A stretch of DNA of 64,000 nt from Arcticibacter svalbardensis MN12-7 (GTDB lineage Bacteria > Bacteroidota > Bacteroidia > Sphingobacteriales > Sphingobacteriaceae). This document shows positions 9,239 to 17,117 of this stretch, piece after piece; within the stretch, counting starts at the first letter, position 1, and each line of letters opens with the position of its first letter. A program made the position numbers and the translations under genes. The stretch covers positions 62,001 to 126,000 of the forward strand of contig NZ_AQPN01000043.1 in the NCBI RefSeq assembly GCF_000403135.1, given 5' to 3'. Below the pieces are notes generated by a model. The model was not told the DNA's origin. It saw only the letters and a list, made by a program, of their open reading frames with translations, and made no database searches.

Positions 9239-9862
9239 ATGCGACCAAACAGGTTCTTACAGCTTCTTAAAACGAGAGGGCCTCTTAGTGCCAAAACTAT
9301 TTCCGTTGAATTAGGCATGACGGGCGAAGGTGCACGTCAGCAACTAATCAAACTGACAGAAGAGGGACTCATAAAAGCTACCTCCATTTCTAACGGTGTA
9401 GGAAGACCTATGCAAATATATGAACTTACCGAACATGGCAATACGTATTTTCCAAACAACCATGCGGAACTCAGTGTAGAACTGCTTAATGCCATTAAAG
9501 ATGAGCTTGGTGAGGAGGCCCTAGGATTGGTACTAATTACCCGTGAAAAACAGGCCGTTAAGCGTTACATGGAGGTCTTAAAGGACTATCAGGGCCTTGA
9601 AAATATCCTTAAAAGTTATACCGCAATCCGGTGTATTGAAGGGTATATGGCTGAATGCATTAAGGAGTCTGACCACGTTTATACACTACTTGAGAACCAT
9701 TGCCCCATAGGTGCGGCTTCAAGTGCCTGCTCCGGATTTTGTCATTCAGACATGCGTATTCTTCAACAAATTTTGGGTGAAAATGTACAGATTATACAGG
9801 ACCATACAATCGCAAAAGGACAACGCGTGTGCTCATACACTATCACGAGATTGCAATATTAA
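9239..9862 (+). CDS. sufR: SufR-like [Fe-S]-sensing transcriptional regulator
   Basis: This 207-aa protein has an N-terminal winged HTH (residues about 1-65: LKTRGPLSAKTISVELGMTG, then GRPMQIYELTEHG) and a C-terminal domain with the SufR-like pattern HCPI, SACSGFC, and a final VCSYTI. In SufR these C-terminal cysteines hold an [Fe-S] cluster whose loss or oxidation derepresses the suf operon. The divergent position next to sufB and the shared operator region support this function. Four C-terminal cysteines are visible (in HCPI, SAC, FC and VC); which of them ligate the cluster cannot be told from one sequence. Confidence 0.82.
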   Translation: MRPNRFLQLLKTRGPLSAKTISVELGMTGEGARQQLIKLTEEGLIKATSISNGVGRPMQIYELTEHGNTYFPNNHAELSVELLNAIKDELGEEALGLVLITREKQAVKRYMEVLKDYQGLENILKSYTAIRCIEGYMAECIKESDHVYTLLENHCPIGAASSACSGFCHSDMRILQQILGENVQIIQDHTIAKGQRVCSYTITRLQY

Positions 9863-9931
9863 TATGACGCTAATATTAACTAAGCAGCATGTTAGACTGA
9901 CCTGAGTCGCAGTTTAGTTTCCTTCGAGCGA

Positions 9932-9975
9932 ACAAGGTGCGGACAAGGTGCGGACAAGGTGGGTACAAAGTGCGA
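9932..9975. repeat. Four tandem 11-bp repeats
   Basis: Four adjacent units are visible: ACAAGGTGCGG at 9932 and 9943 (identical), ACAAGGTGGGT at 9954 and ACAAAGTGCGA at 9965. They lie between the ends of the convergent sufR and rpe genes, in DNA more GC-rich than its surroundings. No hairpin forms within them. Function is unknown. Confidence 0.85.
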
Positions 9976-10022
9976 AAAAATCATGAACATGATCAGATGA
10001 AAACATTCCATTTTCAGCTAGT

Positions 10023-10694
10023 TCAGATCAAATTACTAAAGGGATCTAATTCTTTCAGCGAATTGATTGTTTTCATTGGATTATCTGAAGAAAAAACAAA
10101 ATTACCGGCTACAAGGACATTTGCACCAGCCTTTACGAGCGAAGTTGCATTAGTTAAGTTTACCCCTCCATCCACTTCAATATATAAAGAATCATTCCTT
10201 CCTGCGGCTAAAGCTTTCAAGGTATGAAGCTTCTGATACGTATGCTTAATGAATTTTTGTCCCCCGAAACCTGGATTAACAGACATCACGAGTACCAGAT
10301 CTACATCTTCAATAATATCTTCCAATAAAGAGATGGGCGTATGCGGATTTAAAGCCACACCGGCAGTACACCCCATTTTTTTTATAGCATCAATCGTGCG
10401 GTGCAAATGTGTACAGGCTTCATAATGAACGGTAATATTAGTGGCCCCGGCATTTTTAAACGTTTCCAGATAGCGATCCGGATCGGTGATCATTAAATGC
10501 ACATCAAGAGGTTTTGTTGCATGTCTGGCAATAGACTCTACCACAGGAAAGCCAAATGAAATATTAGGGACAAATACACCATCCATAATATCTACATGAA
10601 ACCAGTCTGCTTCAGAATTATTAATTAACTCAATATCACGCTGGAGATTAGCGAAATCTGCGGCTAAAACAGAGGGAGCAATAAGATGATTCAT
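10023..10694 (-). CDS. rpe: Ribulose-phosphate 3-epimerase
   Basis: This 223-aa TIM-barrel enzyme interconverts ribulose 5-phosphate and xylulose 5-phosphate in the pentose phosphate pathway. Signatures are APSVLAADFANLQRDI, DWFHVDIMDGVFVPNISFG, the LDVHLMITDP segment, VLVMSVNPGFGGQKFI and the phosphate-binding EVDGGVNLTNA. The catalytic Asp residues in HVDIMDG and EVDGG and the metal-binding His positions are present. It starts three bases after the stop of the CheY-like gene, so the two are probably one operon. Confidence 0.95.
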   Translation of the reverse strand: MNHLIAPSVLAADFANLQRDIELINNSEADWFHVDIMDGVFVPNISFGFPVVESIARHATKPLDVHLMITDPDRYLETFKNAGATNITVHYEACTHLHRTIDAIKKMGCTAGVALNPHTPISLLEDIIEDVDLVLVMSVNPGFGGQKFIKHTYQKLHTLKALAAGRNDSLYIEVDGGVNLTNATSLVKAGANVLVAGNFVFSSDNPMKTINSLKELDPFSNLI

Positions 10695-10697
10695 AGA

Positions 10698-11051
10698 TCA
10701 AATATAGGCTTTAAGTAGAGTTGTTACCTCTTTTATGTGAAATGGTTTTTGGATATAATCATCCGCACCACATTCCAAAGCAAGATTTGAAAGTTTTATA
10801 GAAGTCGAAATCAGTATAAAAGGAATATGTTTGGTTGTTTCGTCACTCTTTATAATCTTACAAATTTCACTTCCTTTTACAGTGGGAACCCAAATATCAC
10901 ATAGCACAAGATCAGGCAGAATGGTTTTTATATCTTCCACAATCTTTCCATCGCGCGAAGACACCACTTCATACCCCTCCTCTGTTAGGAGAAGTGTCAA
11001 TATATCTTGAATATCTTCATCATCCTCAATCACTAATATTTTTTTCTTCAT
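10698..11051 (-). CDS. Single-domain response regulator (CheY-like)
   Basis: This 117-aa protein is a receiver domain without an output domain. It has the acidic pair in VIEDDED, the phospho-acceptor Asp in LVLCDIWVP, the Ser/Thr switch in FILISTS and the Lys in DYIQKPF. The frame is open to 11099, but the Met at 11051 (MKKKILVIEDDE) is the normal receiver start. No kinase gene is adjacent, so its partner is unknown. Placement before rpe may be coincidental. Confidence 0.85.
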   Translation of the reverse strand: MKKKILVIEDDEDIQDILTLLLTEEGYEVVSSRDGKIVEDIKTILPDLVLCDIWVPTVKGSEICKIIKSDETTKHIPFILISTSIKLSNLALECGADDYIQKPFHIKEVTTLLKAYI

Positions 11052-11106
11052 GTAAAAATTAACATTAAAACGGTCTACAAAAATTAAAGTGTTATACACT
11101 ATTACC

Positions 11107-11114
11107 TATTTTTG
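11107..11114 (+). promoter_or_regulatory. Putative -7 element for rocD
   Basis: TATTTTTG matches TAnnTTTG and lies 53 bases before the rocD ATG at 11167. No good -33 box is visible, and such octamers occur by chance in AT-rich DNA, so support is weak. Confidence 0.35.
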
Positions 11115-11166
11115 TGATATATTGTTTAATTTAACCCATCTTTCTTTAGTAATACACTTGAAATAT

Positions 11167-12393
11167 ATGATAACCAGTCAGGAAGCAATCGATTTAGAAG
11201 ACCAATACGGAGCCCATAATTATCATCCACTGCCGGTTGTTCTGGCTAAGGGGAAAGGGGTATTTGTGTGGGATCCTGAAGGAAATAAATATTTCGATTT
11301 CCTCTCTGCCTACAGTGCCGTGAACCAGGGACACTGTCACCCTACGATTATAAAGGCACTTATTGAACAGGCACAGGTACTTACACTGACTTCCCGCGCC
11401 TTTTATAGTGTAAAACTAGGACAATGTGAAAAGTTTATATCTGAATTTTTTGGATACGAGAAGGTGTTGATGATGAATTCTGGAGCAGAAGCGGTAGAAA
11501 CAGCTTTAAAATTAAGCCGGAAATGGGGTTATGTAAAAAAAGGAATTCCAGATAATGAGGCGCAGATCATTGTGTGTCAGGAGAATTTCCACGGACGGAC
11601 TACTGGTATAATTTCCTTTTCATCCGACCCTGAATCCACGACTAATTTCGGACCATTTATACCCGGTTACATTCCGATCCCCTATAATAACCTGGCTGCG
11701 CTTGAGGAGGCATTAAGCAATCCGAATGTATGTGCCTTTCTGGTAGAGCCCATTCAGGGAGAAGCGGGGATCAAGATTCCAGACGAAGGTTACCTGACGC
11801 AAGCCTGGGCACTATGTAAGAAACACAATGTTCTTTTCGTTGCTGATGAAATACAAACAGGGATTGCGCGGACGGGTAAAATGCTGGCCTGTGACTACGA
11901 ACATATCCGTCCGGACGTTCTTATTTTGGGCAAAGCACTCTCAGGAGGAGTACTTCCAGTATCAGCGGTGCTGGCCGATGATAAGATTATGCTGGTCATA
12001 AAACCGGGTGAGCATGGCTCTACTTTTGGAGGAAATGCGCTGGCTTGTGCAGTATCTATGGCTGCTTTATCCGTAATCAAAGAGGAGAACCTAGCAGAAA
12101 ATGCTGCAAAAATGGGCCTTTTATTCATAAACAGGATGAAGGAACTGAAGGAAAAGTATCCAAACATCATCTCTGAAGTACGCGGGAAAGGATTAATGAA
12201 CGCAGTTGAAATTAAAGCACAGAAAAATGGACATACTGCCTGGGATTTCTGTATCCTATTAAAAAACAAAGGATTATTGGCAAAACCTACACATGGCCAT
12301 ATCATTCGATTTGGCCCTCCCCTTGTCATAGATGCCAAACAAATGGAAGAGTGTCTGCTCATTATTGAAGCTACGCTTGATGAATTTGGGTAA
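11167..12393 (+). CDS. rocD: Ornithine aminotransferase
   Basis: This 408-aa class III PLP aminotransferase converts ornithine and 2-oxoglutarate to glutamate-semialdehyde and glutamate. The N-terminal [18 protein letters not shown] and [15 protein letters not shown] are highly characteristic of ornithine aminotransferase. The cofactor Lys lies in [17 protein letters not shown] after the Asp in FVADEIQTG. The frame is open to 11089, but the Met at 11167 matches the family start. It is divergent from the CheY-like gene and has no operon partner. Confidence 0.93.
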   Translation: MITSQEAIDLEDQYGAHNYHPLPVVLAKGKGVFVWDPEGNKYFDFLSAYSAVNQGHCHPTIIKALIEQAQVLTLTSRAFYSVKLGQCEKFISEFFGYEKVLMMNSGAEAVETALKLSRKWGYVKKGIPDNEAQIIVCQENFHGRTTGIISFSSDPESTTNFGPFIPGYIPIPYNNLAALEEALSNPNVCAFLVEPIQGEAGIKIPDEGYLTQAWALCKKHNVLFVADEIQTGIARTGKMLACDYEHIRPDVLILGKALSGGVLPVSAVLADDKIMLVIKPGEHGSTFGGNALACAVSMAALSVIKEENLAENAAKMGLLFINRMKELKEKYPNIISEVRGKGLMNAVEIKAQKNGHTAWDFCILLKNKGLLAKPTHGHIIRFGPPLVIDAKQMEECLLIIEATLDEFG

Positions 12394-12471
12394 TATTAGA
12401 AAAGATTAGTTCAACATTCAAACTTATATACTGAACATCTGTTAAAATGTGGTCTAATAAGCTTGTCATCT

Positions 12472-13146
12472 ATGAATAAAATCTATCTAATCTTTACAAT
12501 CTTCATTTTGTTCTGTATTACTACTGCCGGTCAGGCGCAAAGTGTGGATTCTATATTGCTAAAAGGTCAGGTAATCTTAGCCAAAGAGCGCATTTTTAGT
12601 ATAAAAGGTTTGGGAATGGCCTTCCCTGTTGGTGGTGTGTCAGAAATCTTGAGGCCTAGGTTCTCTTCTTCAATCGGATACCAGATCCTAAGTAAAAACA
12701 GAAAGAACTTTATTTTTCCGGCTATTGATTACTTAAACTATAAGTACGATCAGAAATTCCCAACCGATGGATACAACACCAAAAATGCAAATGCAAAATT
12801 CTACATGGCCACCCTCTCTTATGGCTATATTAAAAGCATCAAACAATTGAGCATTTTCGGATCAGCTGGAGTAGGAGGAGGACTTGTAAATGAACCCCGG
12901 GCCTCCATAGATGAAGCAGCAGGGAACATCAACTTTAGAAATAAAAGTTCTTTTTCCGGGATCGTAAAATTGAATACAGGAATTGACTATGGAAAGCGTC
13001 GGTTTAAGTTTTTTGCCGAGTTAAGTTACATGCAAAACACGAAACGAATAGAGACGCATAACCTACAAACATTAGCCTTTAACATCGGCACGAAAAGTAA
13101 TTTATTTCGCCTGGCAAAAAGTATAGAAGGAATCAGAAAGAAATAA
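12472..13146 (+). CDS. Secreted outer-membrane beta-barrel-like protein, function unknown
   Basis: This 224-aa protein starts with a signal peptide ending near AGQAQ. The rest alternates hydrophobic and polar residues with many aromatic strand ends (FYMATLSYGYIKS, SIFGSAGVGGGLV, FKFFAELSYM), as in small outer-membrane barrels. A TTG at 12463 opens the frame, but the ATG at 12472 gives a cleaner signal peptide. It is convergent with the VirJ-like gene. I do not recognise a named family. Confidence 0.6.
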   Translation: MNKIYLIFTIFILFCITTAGQAQSVDSILLKGQVILAKERIFSIKGLGMAFPVGGVSEILRPRFSSSIGYQILSKNRKNFIFPAIDYLNYKYDQKFPTDGYNTKNANAKFYMATLSYGYIKSIKQLSIFGSAGVGGGLVNEPRASIDEAAGNINFRNKSSFSGIVKLNTGIDYGKRRFKFFAELSYMQNTKRIETHNLQTLAFNIGTKSNLFRLAKSIEGIRKK

Positions 13147-13164
13147 ACGGCTGGCTGATATTAA

Positions 13165-13842
13165 TTAATTGATATCGTTAATTATGCTGGTTGCGAGTAA
13201 AAGTTGATCATTATTGTAGTAATGATTCCCTTTTAAGGTCATAACACGGTTTCCTGCATTTCTGAATTCGTTTGTTATACCCGCATTTTCAAGAGTTCCA
13301 AAAAAGCACAGCGCTTTCATGGACTTAATTTTTTTCAGTTCGGCCAAAACATCGTATTTACCAGATGCCTTCATATTCAACATACCGGAGAGACTTACTT
13401 CAAAATCGGCTTTTGGCTCAGCAGAGATCATACTTAAACCAGTAAGAGATGCCTTCAGATTTTCAGGCAGTCTGCGGGCCACAAAAGGAACAATGCTTGC
13501 CCCAAAAGAAAAGCCGGTGAGCAAGAAGGTGTCCTTTTTCCATAATCTCATATAGCGGTTAATCACTTCTGCGATTTCCCGGGTAGTTTGATCCGGAGAT
13601 TTTTCATCCCAAAAGTACTTCTTTGCATCCAAAGCGACTACAGGATATCCTTTTGCAGCAAAGGTTTCAGCGAGTTTCTGGGAGAAACTATTCCATCCTC
13701 CATCTCCTGAAATAAAGAATACCATTGGCAATTTAGCATTTACATGGGTTGCAGGAATAACCTTTAAGGGGAGATCGGCAGCCTTGAGCAATACAGGGGA
13801 AGATAATATAAAAATGAGAAATAATAAACGATTAAAAGTCAT
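13165..13842 (-). CDS. VirJ/AcvB-like periplasmic alpha/beta hydrolase
   Basis: This 225-aa protein has a signal peptide (ending near LLKAAD) and the VirJ-domain pattern: ISGDGGW near residue 45, DAKKYFW, the nucleophile elbow GFSFGAS near 110, and the C-terminal GNHYYNND carrying the likely catalytic His. AcvB/VirJ relatives in Agrobacterium hydrolyse lysyl-phosphatidylglycerol in the periplasm. The start overlaps the mprF stop by four bases (ATGA), and MprF makes that very lipid, so the same role is a strong inference. A general esterase role cannot be excluded. Confidence 0.78.
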   Translation of the reverse strand: MTFNRLLFLIFILSSPVLLKAADLPLKVIPATHVNAKLPMVFFISGDGGWNSFSQKLAETFAAKGYPVVALDAKKYFWDEKSPDQTTREIAEVINRYMRLWKKDTFLLTGFSFGASIVPFVARRLPENLKASLTGLSMISAEPKADFEVSLSGMLNMKASGKYDVLAELKKIKSMKALCFFGTLENAGITNEFRNAGNRVMTLKGNHYYNNDQLLLATSIINDIN

Positions 13843-16448
13843 GGTTTGATTACTTTATTGAGAATAGAAGGAATTTGAAAGAGATCATAATCATTATCGT
13901 ATATCAGATATTTATTGAACCATGTTGGTTCAAACTTATCTTTATACTCTCTTAAACCCTTATAATGGGAAAATGTTCTAATACGTTCGTAAGCAAATTT
14001 CATTGACTTTTCCGGGAAGGTCTTTGCTTCGTCGAGACCAGCCAATGGTGCAAAGCCCAGATTTATGGCATGATCGCCATTCGATTTGAGGTAATTAAAA
14101 AGTTCAATCAGGATAAAGTCCATGATTCCATTAGGTGCATCTGACGATTTACGCATCAGATCGTAGGTAGCCTCACCTTTTACAAAGTCGGGAATAATAT
14201 TCAGGAAAGCGACCACTTTCTCCTCTTCGTTCTCTACCGTGATGACTACCTGGTTTTTAATTTCTTCCCAGATAAACATACCCTGGGAAAAGATAATTTC
14301 AGAACGATTGGTATCCTGCAGCCATTCATCGGATACTGCCTTTAATTTTTGCAGCAATCCATCTTTTAATGGAGGCGTATGAACAGTGGCTTTAAATCCC
14401 TTGTCGCTTACTTTTTTCAGTGCGTTGCGCATAGATTTTTTAGTACCGCCAGCTAATGAAAAATTATCCAAATCGACTACCCCCTCCTGTCCAAGAAAAA
14501 GTGCTTTTTTGCCCAATTCCTTATACAGCAGCATACTTTGTTCCGATACCCGGTAGTAGATGGGTTTAAGACCATTTTCATAGCCATACTGATCGAATGC
14601 TTTAATACATTGTTTCATGCTTTCATGATCGGGAGCAACAGGATCTTCGAGCACTACGGCATAATTCCCAATTACACGGTATGAAATAAAGCTTTCATCT
14701 CCCGAGTGAAAGATCAGCTTATCGAAATAAGTTTTAAAATAATCAAGGGCAGAATGTCCATGTTTTTCAAGCAAATTTTCTGCCTTATCCAATTCCTCTT
14801 TAGAGGGTTCTTCTTTCGAAACATAGGGTCTGATGAGTGTGTAGAGCAGAAATGCAATGGAAAGCACACCACTTATATTAATGGAATACAGGAAATTACG
14901 TCCGAATTTACTTTGTGCAACCAGATTATCATCAACGATTAAAAAATAATTTTCGAGCGTATACCGGATAGACTGAATCAGGCTAAAGTCGACATTAAAA
15001 TGTCGTTTATCCAGAAGATAAAACCCTAGTGTACCATAGATAATAACAGCCCCCATGCTGAGTAAAGTCGTTTGAATGCCTATGTTTCGCAAGCGGGGAT
15101 TAATGCGCACGTAGTATTCCTTTCGGGAGACAAACAAGATGACGGTAACCACCAAAGCAATAGTCGACTCTTCGTAATCAACAGCCTTAGCTAAGTTCCC
15201 TATAAAAGAAATCAGACTCAGCGTAAGTGCCAGGTACCAGGCAGAACGCAGTCCCTTGAGCATAAAAGCAGCTGTGATGAGCAAAAATAACCCGGCAGCA
15301 AGTACAAAATAGTTGGAGACAGAAATTACTTCAGGTGCAATTATCCCTTTCAAAAATTGAACACGAACGGCAATGGAAGGTGTGAGAACGGAAATAATAT
15401 TGATCAGACCAAGTACAAACAACAGAAACGCAGGCAGCACCCGCATCAGCAGTTTATTAATTTTCAGCAAAAAGCTAAAAGCACCGGCAATCATGGGCAG
15501 CCAAAACTCAAAAAAGCGATATAAAAATGTAACGGCAATCGCTTCCACTTCAGAAAACCCAAAACGGGTGATCACAAAAGCCATGGACACCTCTATAGCA
15601 CCTAATCCACGTAAAAACGGAGATATGATTAAAAAGATGACCGAGATAATATAGGCCATGGAGGAGGTAAGCAAGGAAGGATTCAAGTTTAAGGCCAGCA
15701 TGGCGATATAGATATGCGCAATACCGACCACTTCAATGATGGAGCTATATAGAACCGTTAACATAAAGCCTTTACTTTCAAGCTTATTATTTATCAGTCC
15801 ATCCAAGAAAAAAGTTGCATTAGGGAAATATTTTTGAACGCTGCGGTATATGAAACCGCGGCTTTTGATAGAGCGGTAGACGTAGGCCAGCAAGCTGACC
15901 AATCCAATGATAGAGGCTAAGGCAAACCATTCGCCAGCGCCTACTGTATTATTCAGGAAAGCAATGACGAACACCGGTAGAGCCACCAGAATGACTGAGA
16001 GGATGCCTACAAAACCATATATGGAGGAAGCGAAATGAATTTGCGACTTATTAACCCCTCTTTCTTCAATATCGCCAGTAAAAAAGGCTAATGAAGATAT
16101 GCCACCAGCAGGAAGGAAAACACTTATAAAGTTACGTTTAAGAAATAATATTAGTCCCACGCGGAGTGGTATTTCAGATCCTACAGCTTTAAAAGAGGCC
16201 ATATACATCATTCCCTGCAAGAGCAGGTAGACCACGGTTAGTATGATTCCAGGAATGATCCACTCAATGGAAGCAGCTGACATGACGTCTTTTACCTGAG
16301 AAATTTCTGCCCGTTCATTTTTAATGAACCAAATTCCTATTCCAATAAAAAAAAGCGTCAGAATAAACTGTGAAATCAGTTTCAGATTCTCCCTTAAAAA
16401 GGGAATACTTCTGTCTTTAAATAGTTTAAAGGGTTTTGTATACGGCAT
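13839..16448 (-). CDS. mprF: Lysylphosphatidylglycerol synthetase/flippase MprF
   Basis: This 869-aa inner-membrane protein has many N-terminal transmembrane segments (flippase part, roughly residues 20-540) and a C-terminal soluble DUF2156/GNAT-like synthetase domain (about 550-860) with LAGGTKKSMRNALKKV, DLMRKSSDAPNGIMDFILIELF and NLGFAPLAGL. It transfers an amino acid, usually lysine from Lys-tRNA, to phosphatidylglycerol and moves the product to the outer leaflet, lowering surface charge. The length is normal for the two-domain form. It lies 16 bases after the DUF502 gene and overlaps the VirJ-like gene. The amino acid used cannot be read from the sequence. Confidence 0.9.
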   Translation of the reverse strand: MPYTKPFKLFKDRSIPFLRENLKLISQFILTLFFIGIGIWFIKNERAEISQVKDVMSAASIEWIIPGIILTVVYLLLQGMMYMASFKAVGSEIPLRVGLILFLKRNFISVFLPAGGISSLAFFTGDIEERGVNKSQIHFASSIYGFVGILSVILVALPVFVIAFLNNTVGAGEWFALASIIGLVSLLAYVYRSIKSRGFIYRSVQKYFPNATFFLDGLINNKLESKGFMLTVLYSSIIEVVGIAHIYIAMLALNLNPSLLTSSMAYIISVIFLIISPFLRGLGAIEVSMAFVITRFGFSEVEAIAVTFLYRFFEFWLPMIAGAFSFLLKINKLLMRVLPAFLLFVLGLINIISVLTPSIAVRVQFLKGIIAPEVISVSNYFVLAAGLFLLITAAFMLKGLRSAWYLALTLSLISFIGNLAKAVDYEESTIALVVTVILFVSRKEYYVRINPRLRNIGIQTTLLSMGAVIIYGTLGFYLLDKRHFNVDFSLIQSIRYTLENYFLIVDDNLVAQSKFGRNFLYSINISGVLSIAFLLYTLIRPYVSKEEPSKEELDKAENLLEKHGHSALDYFKTYFDKLIFHSGDESFISYRVIGNYAVVLEDPVAPDHESMKQCIKAFDQYGYENGLKPIYYRVSEQSMLLYKELGKKALFLGQEGVVDLDNFSLAGGTKKSMRNALKKVSDKGFKATVHTPPLKDGLLQKLKAVSDEWLQDTNRSEIIFSQGMFIWEEIKNQVVITVENEEEKVVAFLNIIPDFVKGEATYDLMRKSSDAPNGIMDFILIELFNYLKSNGDHAINLGFAPLAGLDEAKTFPEKSMKFAYERIRTFSHYKGLREYKDKFEPTWFNKYLIYDNDYDLFQIPSILNKVIKP

Positions 16449-16464
16449 TAATGTTTAGAATAGA

Positions 16465-17061
16465 TTAATCCACACCACTGACACCACCAGAAACAATAAA
16501 CTTCATGGCATCACTAGCGCTCATATGTAAAGGTTTTACATTTTCAACTTTAACAATAGCCAGCTGTCCGGCGAATGAATAAGAGAAAGGGAAATAAACG
16601 GCCACATTACCTTCCAGGTTAAGTTTTGAAAGATCCTTTTTAGTGACGAAGCCAATTTGTTTCAGACCAAAATTATTAATCTCAACGATAACAGGTTCAT
16701 GAAATTTCTTTTCATCCCCTACAAAAGCTTCGGTGAGATCTTTAACAGATGAATACAGGATGTTGAACAAAGGAACTCGGTTGAACCATCTGTTAAACCA
16801 ATGTTTGATCGGTTCGGTAATTAGATTGGTAACCACAATTCCTGCAAATAAGATGATAACCAGAACCGTAAGGATTCCCAATCCGGGGATATACATTGGT
16901 TTTCCTGTTTTGGCATCCACCCAGATTACGCCACTCAGATTGAGTGATTGGTCAAGGGTTGAGACAATCCAGTACACGAGGAAGATGGCCACTCCTATTG
17001 GAACGACCACAATTATGCCTTTAATAAAATAATTAATTAATGCGCTGAATATCTTGTTCAT
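16465..17061 (-). CDS. DUF502 family membrane protein
   Basis: This 198-aa protein has two hydrophobic segments near the N-terminus (residues about 10-32 and 58-80) and a soluble remainder with RVPLFNILYSSVKDLTEAF and the VAVYFPFSYSFAGQLAIV stretch, typical of DUF502. The biochemical role of the family is unknown. It sits 56 bases after murF-alr and 16 before mprF, suggesting an envelope-related role; this is inference. Confidence 0.8.
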   Translation of the reverse strand: MNKIFSALINYFIKGIIVVVPIGVAIFLVYWIVSTLDQSLNLSGVIWVDAKTGKPMYIPGLGILTVLVIILFAGIVVTNLITEPIKHWFNRWFNRVPLFNILYSSVKDLTEAFVGDEKKFHEPVIVEINNFGLKQIGFVTKKDLSKLNLEGNVAVYFPFSYSFAGQLAIVKVENVKPLHMSASDAMKFIVSGGVSGVD

Positions 17062-17091
17062 CTTGGGTATGACGTAAAGGAAGTGAAATAA

Positions 17092-17107
17092 ATTACAAAT
17101 TTGTAAT
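17092..17107. promoter_or_regulatory. 16-bp perfect palindrome upstream of the DUF502-mprF operon
   Basis: ATTACAAATTTGTAAT is fully self-complementary and centred 38 bases upstream of the DUF502 start, in the only sizeable gap of this operon. It has no T tract and is not a terminator. A repressor-binding site is possible but unproven; AT-rich palindromes can arise by chance. Confidence 0.3.
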
Positions 17108-17117
17108 CTATTTTTGT

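Noticed and set aside
13155-13180. AT-rich palindrome (GATATTAATTAATTGATATC-like) between the barrel and VirJ-like genes
   Set aside because: Low complexity with no GC core or T tract; cannot be told from chance.
17109-17116. TATTTTTG on the plus strand, a perfect -7 octamer
   Set aside because: It would drive RNA antisense to murF-alr with no plus-strand gene downstream until recX; such octamers occur by chance in AT-rich DNA.
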